Part shown: positions 37,490 through 47,297 of the stretch, one piece after another
Layout: each line of letters begins with the position of its first letter
How positions within the stretch are numbered: position 1 is the first letter of the stretch
NCBI GenBank assembly: GCA_021201295.1
Contig: JAJQFE010000005.1
Location: forward strand, 1-62,618
Reading direction: 5' to 3'
Length of the DNA stretch: 62,618 bases
From: Tannerellaceae bacterium
GTDB taxonomy: Bacteria > Bacteroidota > Bacteroidia > Bacteroidales > Tannerellaceae
Made by a program: the position numbers and the translations under genes
The notes under the pieces: generated by a model
Database searches by the model: none
What the model was told of the DNA's origin: nothing
What the model saw: only the letters and a program-made list of their open reading frames with translations

Positions 37490-37898
37490 TTATTTCTTCA
37501 ATTTCTATGATCTCAGCCTTTTTGCTGAAATACTTAAACAGATTCACTTTCACATGCTTCCCGCGGGCAGCAAAATAGTTCACATATATACTCTCTAATT
37601 CCACGCCATAAATCACCAGAAGAATGATCAGCGGAAGCAGGTCGATCCCGAAAGGTTTTCCGAATGCCTCTCCGAAGGTGTAGGCCATCATCACCCACAG
37701 CATATAACTACAGATCTTATCAAACGTCCGCCGAACCGCCCGCGAACGTTTGATGGATTCCTTCCGTGTCCGCGAAGCAGCGATCCCGAATTTGAGATCG
37801 CCCAGTGTCAGGATAAAAGCCAGGAGAATCAGCCACCGGGCCCATTCTAAGAAGTCCATCATCCCCAGTAAAATCTGGTCTGTGTAGCTCTGTGTCAT
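37470..37898 (-). CDS. Phage holin-like membrane protein
   Basis: A protein of 142 residues from ATG 37898 (MTQSYTDQILLG). Three hydrophobic stretches: WARWLILLAFILTLGDLKFG, YMLWVMMAYTFGEAFG and LLPLIILLVIYGVELESIYV. A Lys/Glu-rich cytoplasmic tail (KKAEIIEIEEI) follows. This is the layout of phage holin families in Bacteroidota. The upstream 14 codons before ATG 37898 look like extra sequence. It is followed directly by the endolysin. Confidence 0.8.
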   Translation of the reverse strand: MTQSYTDQILLGMMDFLEWARWLILLAFILTLGDLKFGIAASRTRKESIKRSRAVRRTFDKICSYMLWVMMAYTFGEAFGKPFGIDLLPLIILLVIYGVELESIYVNYFAARGKHVKVNLFKYFSKKAEIIEIEEINDNETK

Positions 37899-38042
37899 CC
37901 CATCATTTTTACAGAGTGCGAAAAAAAGTAAGAATTTCACACTTTATTTTATAAATTTATTTCTGAAAAGAAAACCTAATGAATTAAAATTATTAATCGA
38001 TTTTAGTTGTTTCAAGTTTTCATATATCCTTTTAAAGTACAC

Positions 38043-41041
38043 TCATGAATGAAGGTAACAACGATATTCTGAATAAGTATTATAAATTGTTAAGGTACGT
38101 GCTGATCCAGCTTTTAAGGTATAGGTATTCACTACATCTCCTGATGTACTTCTAAGTTCTATAGTTGTATGATTTGTATAAGATCCTTTATGTACAGTTA
38201 AATTACCACCTGCCCATAAAGAAGAAATTATAGTGAAAGTCAGCGCAAAACTGATGGTTGTAGTAACTCCTAAAGCTGAACATAGATTTTCTTTTGTAGG
38301 TAGAACTATTTCTTTTCCATTTGTAAGATATGTGTTTGAAATATCCACACCAAACGGAATAGTAGCCCCATTAGCCAGATGGGGAACATGCAACCCATAA
38401 ACAGCACCTTGTTTTGTAATAATTGAACCCACTCCATCTATTGCCCTGTTATATATTTTAGAACCTGTAGCTGAAGCTTTTAATCCAATAGCAGGAGAAT
38501 ATAAAGAATCATAAGATGTGATAGATTGGCTGGCTTCTACAGCCGGTCCCGTAATACCAGCCACGCTTGGAGTACTTCTACCTAATTTTACACTTGTTTG
38601 TGCATAATTATCATTCAAACCGAATAAAAGAAAAGAGTTATATACAGAAAATCCTCCTATTTTACCACTTGTAGCTGTTACTTGTCCGCTAAATTTCCCA
38701 TTAATACATTCCATATCCCCATTCTCATCAATCCTGAAATTCTTGCTGATGGTTGTATAGCCCTCCAAAGTTATTTTACTGGCTTTAATTTTTACATTTT
38801 CTGGAGTTTGTTCAATTTTGGAAATAATTTCTTCTCCATTTTCTAATTTAACAGAAGCCCAAAGGGTATTTCCTGTATCTTCAGTAATCCATCCTGCAGA
38901 TTTTGTTTCAAGTGTGCCTACCCGGTTAGAGACCGAAAAAACTGATGCTGAAATTTCATTGGATTTAATAGTAAACTGGGACTGGGTTACATAATTATTC
39001 AAGTCTGGTTTATCTGATATATTATTATATCCGGATGAACCGCTGGTGAACTTAACGGGGCCTGTTATCTGGCCTTGAGTAAGATCAATTGTCAAACGGG
39101 CATTTTTATCTTTAATCACCCCGGTCGTAATGGTATTACCAGCAATTTCCGTAAAGCCATAGCTGGGATTCCAGCTTCTTATATTCTCTTCAGGGGTATT
39201 TAAAACACCGACCCAGAAATTATAAAACCCGGCTTCATCTTCCAACTTGATCTGCTTATCAGAAACGACAATCTCACCGTTTGCATTCCTTTTACTACAT
39301 CTGGCATATACATAGTAAGCCAATGAATTACTCAGGCTAAAGGATGCCGCAGGAACCGACCATTCCATAATTTGATCTGGATCTACTGTAAAGTGGACCA
39401 ACCGTCCCTGCGTATTCCGAAAGAGATTCAGGTTATTATCGGCATTCGGACTAAACTTCACACCAACCAGATCAAATTGCTGGGAATTCGTTCCTACAAT
39501 CAATTGGGCGGTATGTACTGCTAAGGGTTTAACCAGTTCGGTAAAATAATCTCCTTCCGGGTCAAACATCATCTTCATGGTTTCCATCACGTCCCGCCAG
39601 TTTCGTTTGGTCCATTCTTTTACCGGGCGAACAGAGTTTTCCATCTCCTCCGGAAATTTATGGATATCATCTATTATAGCCTTAAACCCATTACTTTGAA
39701 GGAAATCCGATAGGGTGAGTTCATACCGGTAAGGTGGTTCGTTATTTTCCAGAAAATGCTTTACTTTGGTTACCCGGATCTCCCGGTCTATATCCAGTTT
39801 CTCAGAAATTATGCCGACCATCTGGCCGCAGGCAATGTGGGTATTGAATTTACGGAAAAAGACTTCATCGCATTTACCGGAGAGTTGTACCTTCTTTTCA
39901 CAGTTCTCTTCCAGATAGGTTTCCGCTGCTTCTCTTAGTTTTTCTTCTGCTTCATCTATATACTTCTGAGGCATTTTTAAACCGGTCAGAATAAACTTAT
40001 CTCCTACACTGAAATGAATATCTCCCGGAACAGCCAGGTCTTTTTCATCTTCATTCACTGCCAGGGTGATCTCCCGGTTCTAATAATCCCATACCAGGTC
40101 CTGTCCTTTATTCTCTGTCAGGATAGCCAGGTCATAACCAGCCAGTCCTCCTGTCTGAAAAGTAACGAAGATATCCTCTTCATTGATACGATATTCAGCC
40201 AGATCAAAATCTATTCCACTGGCCCGGAAAGTGACTTCATCTATTTTTTGTATCACAGTAAACTCCCCTTTGGAATAGATATGGTCAAACTGTCTGTTTT
40301 CTTCAAACCGTCCGTATTTCTCCACATTCTTTTCTAAGGAAAGCTGCGCACCAGGCATTAACAAATAATCATATCCATACGCTGTGGTGAGGTTTTGGTC
40401 CGAGCCATACGGGTAAAGAACGGTCACAGGAAGAGTTTCACTCATAGCAGTAATTTCCAGGTCTTTGAAACCCATCCCTTCTCCCTGTCCTAATATCAGG
40501 CCATTACTGGCATATTCCCGTTTACCCAGACTGATCATCTTTCCGGAGATCCGGTATTCCGTTTCAAAGGCTTTGGCCACTTCATCTAATACAGCGGCAC
40601 ATGTCTTATCTTTAAAAGAGAAATTAACCGCATCTGTTTCTATATAGCTACCCACCTGCCATCCGGTATACACCCGGTTCATATTCTTTACGATCAGTTC
40701 CAGCATCTCTTTGGCTGTCCCGATAAAGTAATCGTGATTTTTCTTCCGGTCCGGCTTATCCTGCAGAAAAAGGCGACATTCTGTAGTGCATACTGCTCGG
40801 CATAAAACTTAATGGAATATTCCCACCCCAAGGAAGTCTGATCCTTACGGATCCGCTCTTTATGCCGTATGAAGTAGACATTTTCTTCAAATTCCACGTA
40901 GTCATTCACTTCAAACTCAACTGGATCGATCACCCGGAAATTCAGGGTGACCGTGTGTTCTCCCATGATCTCTTCTATCACGTAGCTGGAATCGTTGACC
41001 CAAATATCTATTAAGACGTCCTCGTTTCTATATATATACAT
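38043..41041 (-). pseudogene. Tail tip/hub protein with one frameshift and one amber stop
   Basis: The N-terminal piece (MYIYRNEDVLIDIW) breaks at an A5 run (40767-40771 on the plus strand) where six would restore the frame: NVAFFLQDK then MLELIVKNMNRVYTGW. The frame continues to TAG at 40080-40082, and the same frame goes on NREITLAVNEDEKDLAVPG to 38043. Rebuilt length is about 999 residues. The N-terminal half resembles tail hub/baseplate proteins and the C-terminal half looks like a fibre (GFTEIAGNTITTGVIKDKN, GKIGGF). As written it yields only short pieces. Confidence 0.72.
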
Positions 41042-41135
41042 GTGTGAATGTTTTAATTATTTCTTACTCATTAAGGCATAAATCTACCTGACTCTCATCA
41101 TCAGCCTTTTCCAATAAGATCATAGTTTGGTTGAA

Positions 41136-41741
41136 TTAAAAATTAGTACAAGGATAGTTTACAAATCCCGGAGCCGGCCCAGCTCCCCTACCTTCTATAG
41201 TATAATTAGTTCCATTTACCAGTGGAGACCATATAGTATAGAGATAACCGGGATAAGAAGAAGAAGATCTGGAACTGGATTGCCAGGCCAAATTCCTGTC
41301 TGATACATAAAAATTTAAACCTTTATCTCTAAATATTTGGCTATTAGAATATATGGTGTATAATTCGCCAATACTAGGTAAATACCAATCATCGAATATT
41401 CCTGTTGAATAGTTATAACAATCTATCACAGCCTGAGCATAGGAACCGTTAGCCTTATACCATTTTTGTGAGTTACTTCTCCCATCCATATCGGATAAAT
41501 AACCAGCTACATTATTAGCAGTCACAGTTAAGTCAGCAGGACCTGTATATATATCAGGTGCCATGCAATTATTACTAACAATTCTACTACTAAGCAATCT
41601 TCTATCTTCTTCATTTACATAATAGCAATAACCGACTACTGTTTTGCCGGAGATAGTGGTAGAAGACCATGTTCCATCACTAAATACATAATCTCCAATT
41701 TCCGGAGTTCTGTAGTTATTTTTTGTTACACTCCGTCTCAT
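41136..41741 (-). CDS. DUF1566-like receptor-binding protein
   Basis: A 201-residue protein. The middle holds DDWYLPSIGELYTIYSN, a DUF1566-type motif (W-x-L-P, E-L), and the end is rich in Ser, Tyr and aromatic residues (WQSSSRSSSSYPG, SPLVNGTNYTIEG). DUF1566 domains have a C-type-lectin-like fold and are found at the tips of phage tails. The gene overlaps the preceding fibre gene by four bases (ATGA), so it is coupled to it. It is a good candidate for the receptor-binding tip. No reverse transcriptase or template repeat is near, so there is no sign of targeted diversification. Confidence 0.6.
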   Translation of the reverse strand: MRRSVTKNNYRTPEIGDYVFSDGTWSSTTISGKTVVGYCYYVNEEDRRLLSSRIVSNNCMAPDIYTGPADLTVTANNVAGYLSDMDGRSNSQKWYKANGSYAQAVIDCYNYSTGIFDDWYLPSIGELYTIYSNSQIFRDKGLNFYVSDRNLAWQSSSRSSSSYPGYLYTIWSPLVNGTNYTIEGRGAGPAPGFVNYPCTNF

Positions 41742-43363
41742 GCGATAACAGTCATTATATATTTACCATAAACATACACGATCCCAAGTATACCTACCTT
41801 TCCGGCTTCGATTGTCCATGTGGTGTCGTCAGATTGGTAAGAAGTTCCCGTAGGAAGTGTAATTACAAGATCTGAGCTTCCGATATTAATAACAGATAAC
41901 TTGTATTTCATCCCATCTACAGCCGAAGAACTGAAACTAAGAGTTCCTGATGAAGCACTGGAAGACAATCTTATATCGTAAATTGAATCAAGAGTTATTG
42001 CAAAAGGAGTGGCTGTTTGGTACTTACCAAACTGTGGGGTTTCCTGTGCAAAAGCCATTCTATGCCATGGACCATAATCTGAATTATAGATGTTTCTCCA
42101 CCATATAGTTTTATTAGCAATCGAAGCCATAGCAGGATTATATGTAAATATTATTTGCTGAGCACCGATACCATTTACAAAAGCAGACTTTAAAACTACC
42201 ATACTAAAAGCCTGAGTTGTTGGACAATTTAAAAATGTAACTACAGTAGCAGAAGCTCCTTGTTTATATATTCCTGGAGTAACAATGTTATTTAAATCAG
42301 TATTTTCTTCTAGCACAATGCCTTCCCATTGGATTCCTGCATTCGCTTTAAGTATACTCGAAAACGTCTTCACTCCCGATATAGTCTCATCTCCTGTCAG
42401 AGAAACTTTCCCGGTAAGTTTCTGATCCACTGCTTCCTTATCATAATAGTTCTCCATATCTATATCCTGGGCACTGACCATGCCAAGGTATTCCCATCCA
42501 TTTTCTTCGCTGAGCCAGATATATTCTTTGTAATTATTTTGTTCCGTGGGTTCTTCTTCTTTGACTAAGGCGATGGCACCGGGGCGAAGGTGTTCTATGG
42601 CTTCGATTTCATCATAATTATCTGTGATCAAAACAATATAGGTAACAGCTCCCAACTGATCCATCTTTTCCTGTAAGGCTTCCTTACTAACCAACTGATC
42701 CAGATTGGATCTGACAGCGATTTCTTCCTGGTTGTACAAGACTTTACCTCCGGATTGCAGGTGGATATCTTCGTCACTTTCCAGCGTCACAGCAGGAGCC
42801 TGGATGGTCACTGTTCCGGCATTTTTACCATTCCGGACCTGTTGCTGCAACCAGGCTTCTTCAGAACCTTCAAAGCCATGGTCCACGGCTATTTCATAAG
42901 CAGATTTTTCATCTGTTCCACGTGCTCCCTGAGGTCCCTCCAACCTGCCATAATTCCTCCACACACCGTTAACCGCATCAAAGACATAAATCTCATACGG
43001 ATGTTCTTCGCCAACGCCATAGACATCTCCTGCCTGAGGTTTGGTTACCAGTGCTTCCAGGTTCAGCAGGTTCTCATAATAGCCCCGGATCACAAACCCA
43101 TTCCCGGGATCACCTTTCAGTTCCTGTTTTTGTTCCTCTGTCAATTCTTCAAAGGTAAACGGATCCCCTTTCTCTCCACGTTCAGCAATCAGTATCACAT
43201 GTTCACTTTCGGGGGAAGGCTCTATACCGGAGAAAGGGGTCACTACCACATAGCTGCTTCCTCCATGATAGATGACATCTAATTTTTCGTATGCTTCGTT
43301 CTCATTATATAAACCGCGTAAGGTAAAAGCAACCTTACCTAAATTCATTTTTACTTTTCCCAT
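41738..43363 (-). CDS. Tail fibre with collagen-like segment and knob
   Basis: A 541-residue fibre. The N-terminal part (KVKMNLGKVAFTLRGLYNEN, SSYVVVTPFSG) is the carbohydrate/adhesin-like start of Bacteroidota phage fibres. Then come collagen-like repeats (RGEKGDPF, KGDPGNG, GPQGARGTD), a middle with EYIWLSEENGWEYLG, and a pyocin-knob-like region (ENTDLNNIVTPGIYKQG ... YGPWHRMAFAQET). A Ser-rich beta tail closes it. It binds the host surface. It is intact, unlike several neighbours. Confidence 0.75.
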   Translation of the reverse strand: MGKVKMNLGKVAFTLRGLYNENEAYEKLDVIYHGGSSYVVVTPFSGIEPSPESEHVILIAERGEKGDPFTFEELTEEQKQELKGDPGNGFVIRGYYENLLNLEALVTKPQAGDVYGVGEEHPYEIYVFDAVNGVWRNYGRLEGPQGARGTDEKSAYEIAVDHGFEGSEEAWLQQQVRNGKNAGTVTIQAPAVTLESDEDIHLQSGGKVLYNQEEIAVRSNLDQLVSKEALQEKMDQLGAVTYIVLITDNYDEIEAIEHLRPGAIALVKEEEPTEQNNYKEYIWLSEENGWEYLGMVSAQDIDMENYYDKEAVDQKLTGKVSLTGDETISGVKTFSSILKANAGIQWEGIVLEENTDLNNIVTPGIYKQGASATVVTFLNCPTTQAFSMVVLKSAFVNGIGAQQIIFTYNPAMASIANKTIWWRNIYNSDYGPWHRMAFAQETPQFGKYQTATPFAITLDSIYDIRLSSSASSGTLSFSSSAVDGMKYKLSVINIGSSDLVITLPTGTSYQSDDTTWTIEAGKVGILGIVYVYGKYIMTVIA

Positions 43364-43388
43364 TATTCAAATTGTTAAATGTTTATTT

Positions 43389-43888
43389 TTAATCCCTGAC
43401 ACATCGCAAAGAAAAACTTTGCTCTCTAGTTGAAATATTAGAAGAGTATAAATAAACCACCGTATCATGCCCCATATTCAGATTATATTCATTTGTAGTA
43501 TTATAGAAGTGGACGACCAGTAAACTCCTGTATTGGTTGTATATTCGAGGTTTCCGGTATGATTGAAGCTACTCCGGAAAGGGAAAAACAGGCTTTGGAC
43601 AGAATTGTGTTTAAGAGAATGATCTGATCCGAACTAGAAACCTGCATATACATAATCTATCGTATACCCCAGCCTGGTTAACGCCACAAACTCATCCCGG
43701 GTAGGGCATCTTTTGCCATAGAGTGCCGCTACCTCCTGGGTAGCATCAAAATTAAAATAAGAAAATTTATTTGCTTCTTTTATTCCACTTACAGTACCTA
43801 CGGGTACATACAGATTCTCCCTATCCTATTTTAATCCATTTATAATAAGATAATTATTATCCTCTTGTTGTATAAATCTTCTTCTCAT
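43389..43888 (-). pseudogene. FISUMP-type tip protein, three lesions
   Basis: The reading starts MRRRFIQQEDNNYLIING. It meets TAG at 43826-43828 (GLK* where the family has Trp) and again at 43634-43636 (YAGF*), and loses one base near 43502-43506, after which the last frame reads NMGHDTVVYLY and ends SLRCVRD. That ending, and WSST earlier, are the signature of the Fibrobacter succinogenes major paralogous (FISUMP) domain. Rebuilt length is about 166 residues. It begins MRR like the intact DUF1566 gene at 41136, so it may be an older, replaced tip gene. Confidence 0.68.
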
Positions 43889-43981
43889 ATTTTCTTGTTT
43901 GTAAAAATATCAACCAGCTCCTGATCCGTTGAAAAGATAACAACGGCAGGACCGGTTGATATTCAGTTATTAAATTATCAC

Positions 43982-44569
43982 CTACAACATCCCGGTCTCC
44001 TCATTCACTTCAAACTGAGGACCGTTATAGGCTTCGTCCGTATACACAGATAAAAGTCCCGTTTCCGGGTCTATATCAAACGTAGCAAACAGGGTATCCC
44101 CATGGGCCCGGTGTCCGGTGTTTTCATAGGCACCGGTCTCTTCATTATATTGCCACCAGTAACCGTCCACGATCTGATCCCGGTGATCGGAAAGCGTGTT
44201 CAAACGGTCTGCGGCTTCATCCGCTTTACCGGTTGCCGTAACTGCGGCGGCTGTTGCCTCCTGACAAGCCCGGGCCTGCTTTAAGGCCAGCCGGGCGGCT
44301 TCTTTACTGGCTGCAGAAAGGGAATGAATCCACTCCGCTTCCGTTCCCTCAAAGAGTCCCAGACGCAGAGCCGTGTCATAACTGTTTTCGGTTATTTGCA
44401 GCCAACTTTCCGGGTCAGTGACCTCAGCCGTATTGTTGATCTTTAACGACAGGTAAGCTCTCCCATCTTTTGCTATTAAATCGATGATATCATACCGCGG
44501 GAGGTCATTGCTCCGGGGAGTGATGGCAATCTTGCCTATATCTGTTTCTCTTACTGTACTTGCTCCCAT
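43982..44569 (-). CDS. Tail fibre component
   Basis: A 195-residue protein. The N-terminus (TVRETDIGKIAITPRSNDLP) and DGRAYLSLKINNT form a small beta domain. A helical coiled-coil part (SLSAASKEAARLALKQARA) follows, then the trailing ending GYWWQYNEETGAYENTG. The last motif (WWQYNEETGAYENTG / WYWYNEETKEFENTG) is shared with the next gene downstream in this direction (44573), so the two are paralogous fibre segments. It ends near NEETGML. It probably builds the tail fibre or the receptor-binding collar. Confidence 0.6.
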   Translation of the reverse strand: MGASTVRETDIGKIAITPRSNDLPRYDIIDLIAKDGRAYLSLKINNTAEVTDPESWLQITENSYDTALRLGLFEGTEAEWIHSLSAASKEAARLALKQARACQEATAAAVTATGKADEAADRLNTLSDHRDQIVDGYWWQYNEETGAYENTGHRAHGDTLFATFDIDPETGLLSVYTDEAYNGPQFEVNEETGML

Positions 44570-44572
44570 ATA

Positions 44573-45448
44573 TTATACGATTACGTGTAGTCTTCCTTGA
44601 TGATTCATTCGGAACACAAGACCGGTATATTCTTCATCCGTACGCATCAGGAGCCTGCCATCATGATAGGCAAACGTGGCATACATCAGGTTTCCTTTCG
44701 AGGTCTTTCCCGTATTCTCAAATTCTTTTGTCTCTTCATTATACCAGTACCAGAAGCCATCCTCACCGATGTATTCCCGGTGATCCGATAACTTATTCAA
44801 ACGATCCGTAGCCAGGTTGGCATCCTCAATGGCCACATACGTATCCTGCTGCCGTTTTTCCTCGGCAACGACCCGTTTTTCTTCTGCCTCTACACAGCTG
44901 TTTTCCGCTTCCACACGAGCCGCTTCCGCTTCAGCCCGGGCTTTCTCTGCCTGCATACGGGCATTTTCTGCCAGGATGCGGATCTCTTCTGCTTCCACCC
45001 GTTTCTGCTCTGCTTCTACACGGGCCTTTTCCGCCGCTACCCGGCTGTTTTCATGACCGGTGACCGCTTCATGGGTTTCAGTAGCGATCTGGGCGGCTTC
45101 CAGAGCAATCGCAGCTGCCTGCTCAGAAGCTTCACTCAGCGAGGCAACCCACTCCGCCTCCGTTCCCTAGTAACCGTTTTTGACGGCTACTTCATAGGCA
45201 GAAGGACCATACAGGTCTTCCACATAGATCAGGTTCTGCCAGCTACCACTGACACCCAGCTTCCATTGCACCCAATTACCCTGAAACCTCAGGTAGGCAC
45301 TCTCTCCGGCGTCCCCTTTATCCCCTTTCATCAGGGATGGCCTTGCCCGTTTGGCTTTTCGGTTCTGCACGACTAACAAACAGTCATTATCCGAAACAGT
45401 CATTGCTTCAGGAAGGGTACTTATTTTTACTGTATTAAAATCTGACAT
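44573..45448 (-). pseudogene. Tail fibre with coiled-coil stretch and amber stop
   Basis: The frame starts MSDFNTVKISTLPEAM with collagen-like KGDKGDAG, then meets TAG at 45167-45169 after AVKNGY. The same frame goes on GTEAEWVASLSEASEQ, so a Gln codon (CAG) is the likely original. The rest is a long heptad-like repeat of Glu-Ala-Arg-Val-Glu (about 100 residues of coiled coil), followed by GFWYWYNEETKEFENTG. Reconstructed length is about 291 residues. It is a trimeric shaft fibre. The first 93 residues alone would not reach the shaft. Confidence 0.7.
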
Positions 45449-45464
45449 ATTATTGGGGGGGTAT

Positions 45465-45568
45465 TAAAAGGAGTTAAGGAGTTATCAGTCGCTTCGCTCC
45501 TTAGGAGTTAAGGAGTCAAGGAGTAAAAGAATATATACTTGCTACTGAACTCCTTTGACTCCTTTTCC
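45465..45568. repeat. Stem-loop of AAGGAGTT repeats
   Basis: AAAAGGAGTTAAGGAGTT (from 45466) pairs with GAACTCCTTTGACTCCTTTT (from 45547). In between, a second set (AGGAGTTAAGGAGTCAAGG from 45502) can pair with the same partner. The block lies between a fibre gene and the 46088 gene and is similar in style to the recF-side cruciform. Confidence 0.65.
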
Positions 45569-45593
45569 AAAAAACCTACTTCCTTGATTAAGG

Positions 45594-46088
45594 TTAACCT
45601 GCGTTCTTTTCACCGATGATCATCGGAGCGACAGCTGGGTTACCCGGTAATTCCACCACTGCAGTTACTTCGATGGTAGAAAGGTAGGTGGATTTCTGAC
45701 CAAACTTACGAACACCATAGCAGGTTGCTTTAGGGATCTGAACCGGTAAACTGAATTCTGTCATCAGCTCCATACTCTGAACCTGCTGGAAATTACCACG
45801 TTGGGAATGCCATTGGCCCTCAATCACTTCTCCGCCTAACCAGTAGGTCAGGTTCTCATTCGTCATCTCAATCGCGAACTTCAACGTGGTTCCGGCAGCA
45901 CTATACAAAGTCAGGAAAGGGCATCTTTCACCTTCTTTGAAATGTTTGACCAATTCACCTTCTTCGTCCTCAAAGGTGACGGATTCTGTGATGGGAGCCC
46001 CCATATCTTGTAAAGTGGTGGACATACTGCCATCAGAAGTTGGATGACCACATCTGATATTTGTTACTTCAAGAATGTACTTTGTCAT
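45594..46088 (-). CDS. Tail-associated protein, possible tail tube
   Basis: A 164-residue protein without signal peptide. It reads MTKYILEVTNIRCGHPTSDG, then DMGAPITESVTFEDEEGE and a long region of beta strands (LTLYSAAGTTLKFAIEM, FSLPVQIPKATCYGVRKF). The size and beta content suit a tail tube or another structural tail subunit, and the strand order is compatible. Its place between the distal tail protein and the fibres is unusual for a tube, so it may instead be a tail-tip or fibre-base protein. I am not sure. Confidence 0.5.
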   Translation of the reverse strand: MTKYILEVTNIRCGHPTSDGSMSTTLQDMGAPITESVTFEDEEGELVKHFKEGERCPFLTLYSAAGTTLKFAIEMTNENLTYWLGGEVIEGQWHSQRGNFQQVQSMELMTEFSLPVQIPKATCYGVRKFGQKSTYLSTIEVTAVVELPGNPAVAPMIIGEKNAG

Positions 46089-46372
46089 GTTGTTTACTTT
46101 TAAAATGGTTACTTATATTTCTTATGTTTCTCCATCCTTCCTCCAGTCCGGTAAAGGACTGGTCAGAACGGATTGGGTATATAGGGTACCGGAATGTGTT
46201 ACCCCGGGCGTATCACCCTTCCGGCGCTGAATCCTCTGCAAGGAATCTGTTACAAAAGAACGATCAGAAAGAGCAGAAAACAAGTAAAACTACAAGGATG
46301 ACTATTCCTGTTATCACCCTGCATATGCCTACTCTGTAACCGGGTCTTTTTCATTACTCATACTAAAAGGGC

Positions 46373-47296
46373 TCAGGCTAACCGGAGGATGGTGCCCTCT
46401 TCATCCGTAAGGATCCCGTCTATATCATCCAACAGGACAGAAACCACCAGACTTCCCCCTGCATCCACCCAGGAAATAAGAGGGATAAGCAGTTTAATAC
46501 CCAGCGACAACACGATTCGGTTCTCCGACCATTCCTCCAGATGGCAGGTAGGACAATCCAGATAACAGACAGGAATGTCTATCCCCTCCACAGTCAACGT
46601 TTGTATGCCCGGACCAGCCAACTGCTGGAACAAAGCCGCATGATTATTATAAAATTCCCCGCTGCTTCCCGCGACCATCAACAGCTGAAGGGTTACCTCT
46701 TTTTTCTCGGTTTGCAGGGTGGAAACATCCACCATGCCACCGTCCGTAAAAGGGTCTTTGATATCCGGATAGTGCAACAGCCGATCCGTACCATCCTCCA
46801 TCGTAATCCCGAAATCGGCAAACGCATACTTATTCAGGTACAAGCCATCTCCCGGGTCCACACCTCCGGACGGACGACTGGCAGTCCCGATCTGTTCAAC
46901 CGGCCGGTCATCCACAAACGTCACTGAAAACTGCGCCGTAGTCAACGTTCGGTACTGAGGACGGGGAAGGGAAAACCGGCCTGTCCGGGAATAGCGTAAC
47001 GCATATTCTTTTCCTGTACCAAAATCCATCCGGCGATAACCGGGAGCACTTAACAACCGGATCACCTCTTTATATAATTCATGAAAAGTACGCTGTCCCG
47101 ATGTGTGTAAGATAAACTGTAGGGTTACCTGCTTAGACTCAAACTCCGGGAACAACACATCCGGCTCTACTCCATCGGCCTCCGCCCAGTCATTCTGCCG
47201 CATCGCCTTCCGTTTCAGATAAGCAAACACAACATCCAGTGATCCGGGTAACAGTTCCAGGCCATACTGGCAGATATCTGTCTGATCGATCTTCAT
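46373..47296 (-). CDS. Distal tail protein (Dit-like)
   Basis: A 307-residue protein made of mainly beta segments (KQVTLQFILHTSGQRTF, YRRMDFGTGKEYALRYSRTG, ENRIVLSLGIKLLIPLISW). Dit proteins sit between tail tube and baseplate and are encoded just after the tape measure, which is where this gene lies, one base past the tape measure stop. The fold assignment is inferred from position and pattern. It ends near EEGTILRLA. Confidence 0.6.
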   Translation of the reverse strand: MKIDQTDICQYGLELLPGSLDVVFAYLKRKAMRQNDWAEADGVEPDVLFPEFESKQVTLQFILHTSGQRTFHELYKEVIRLLSAPGYRRMDFGTGKEYALRYSRTGRFSLPRPQYRTLTTAQFSVTFVDDRPVEQIGTASRPSGGVDPGDGLYLNKYAFADFGITMEDGTDRLLHYPDIKDPFTDGGMVDVSTLQTEKKEVTLQLLMVAGSSGEFYNNHAALFQQLAGPGIQTLTVEGIDIPVCYLDCPTCHLEEWSENRIVLSLGIKLLIPLISWVDAGGSLVVSVLLDDIDGILTDEEGTILRLA

Positions 47297-47297
47297 A

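Noticed and set aside
41136-43888. Diversity-generating retroelement at the DUF1566 gene
   Set aside because: No reverse transcriptase or template repeat was seen in the window, and the 3' end of the gene lacks a paired copy.
40080-45169. Amber stop recoding (TAG read as Gln, as in some crAss-like phages) in the tail genes
   Set aside because: TAG stops occur in only a few genes here, TGA and TAA interrupt others, and frameshifts in the same genes cannot be explained by a changed code. Random lesions or errors fit better.
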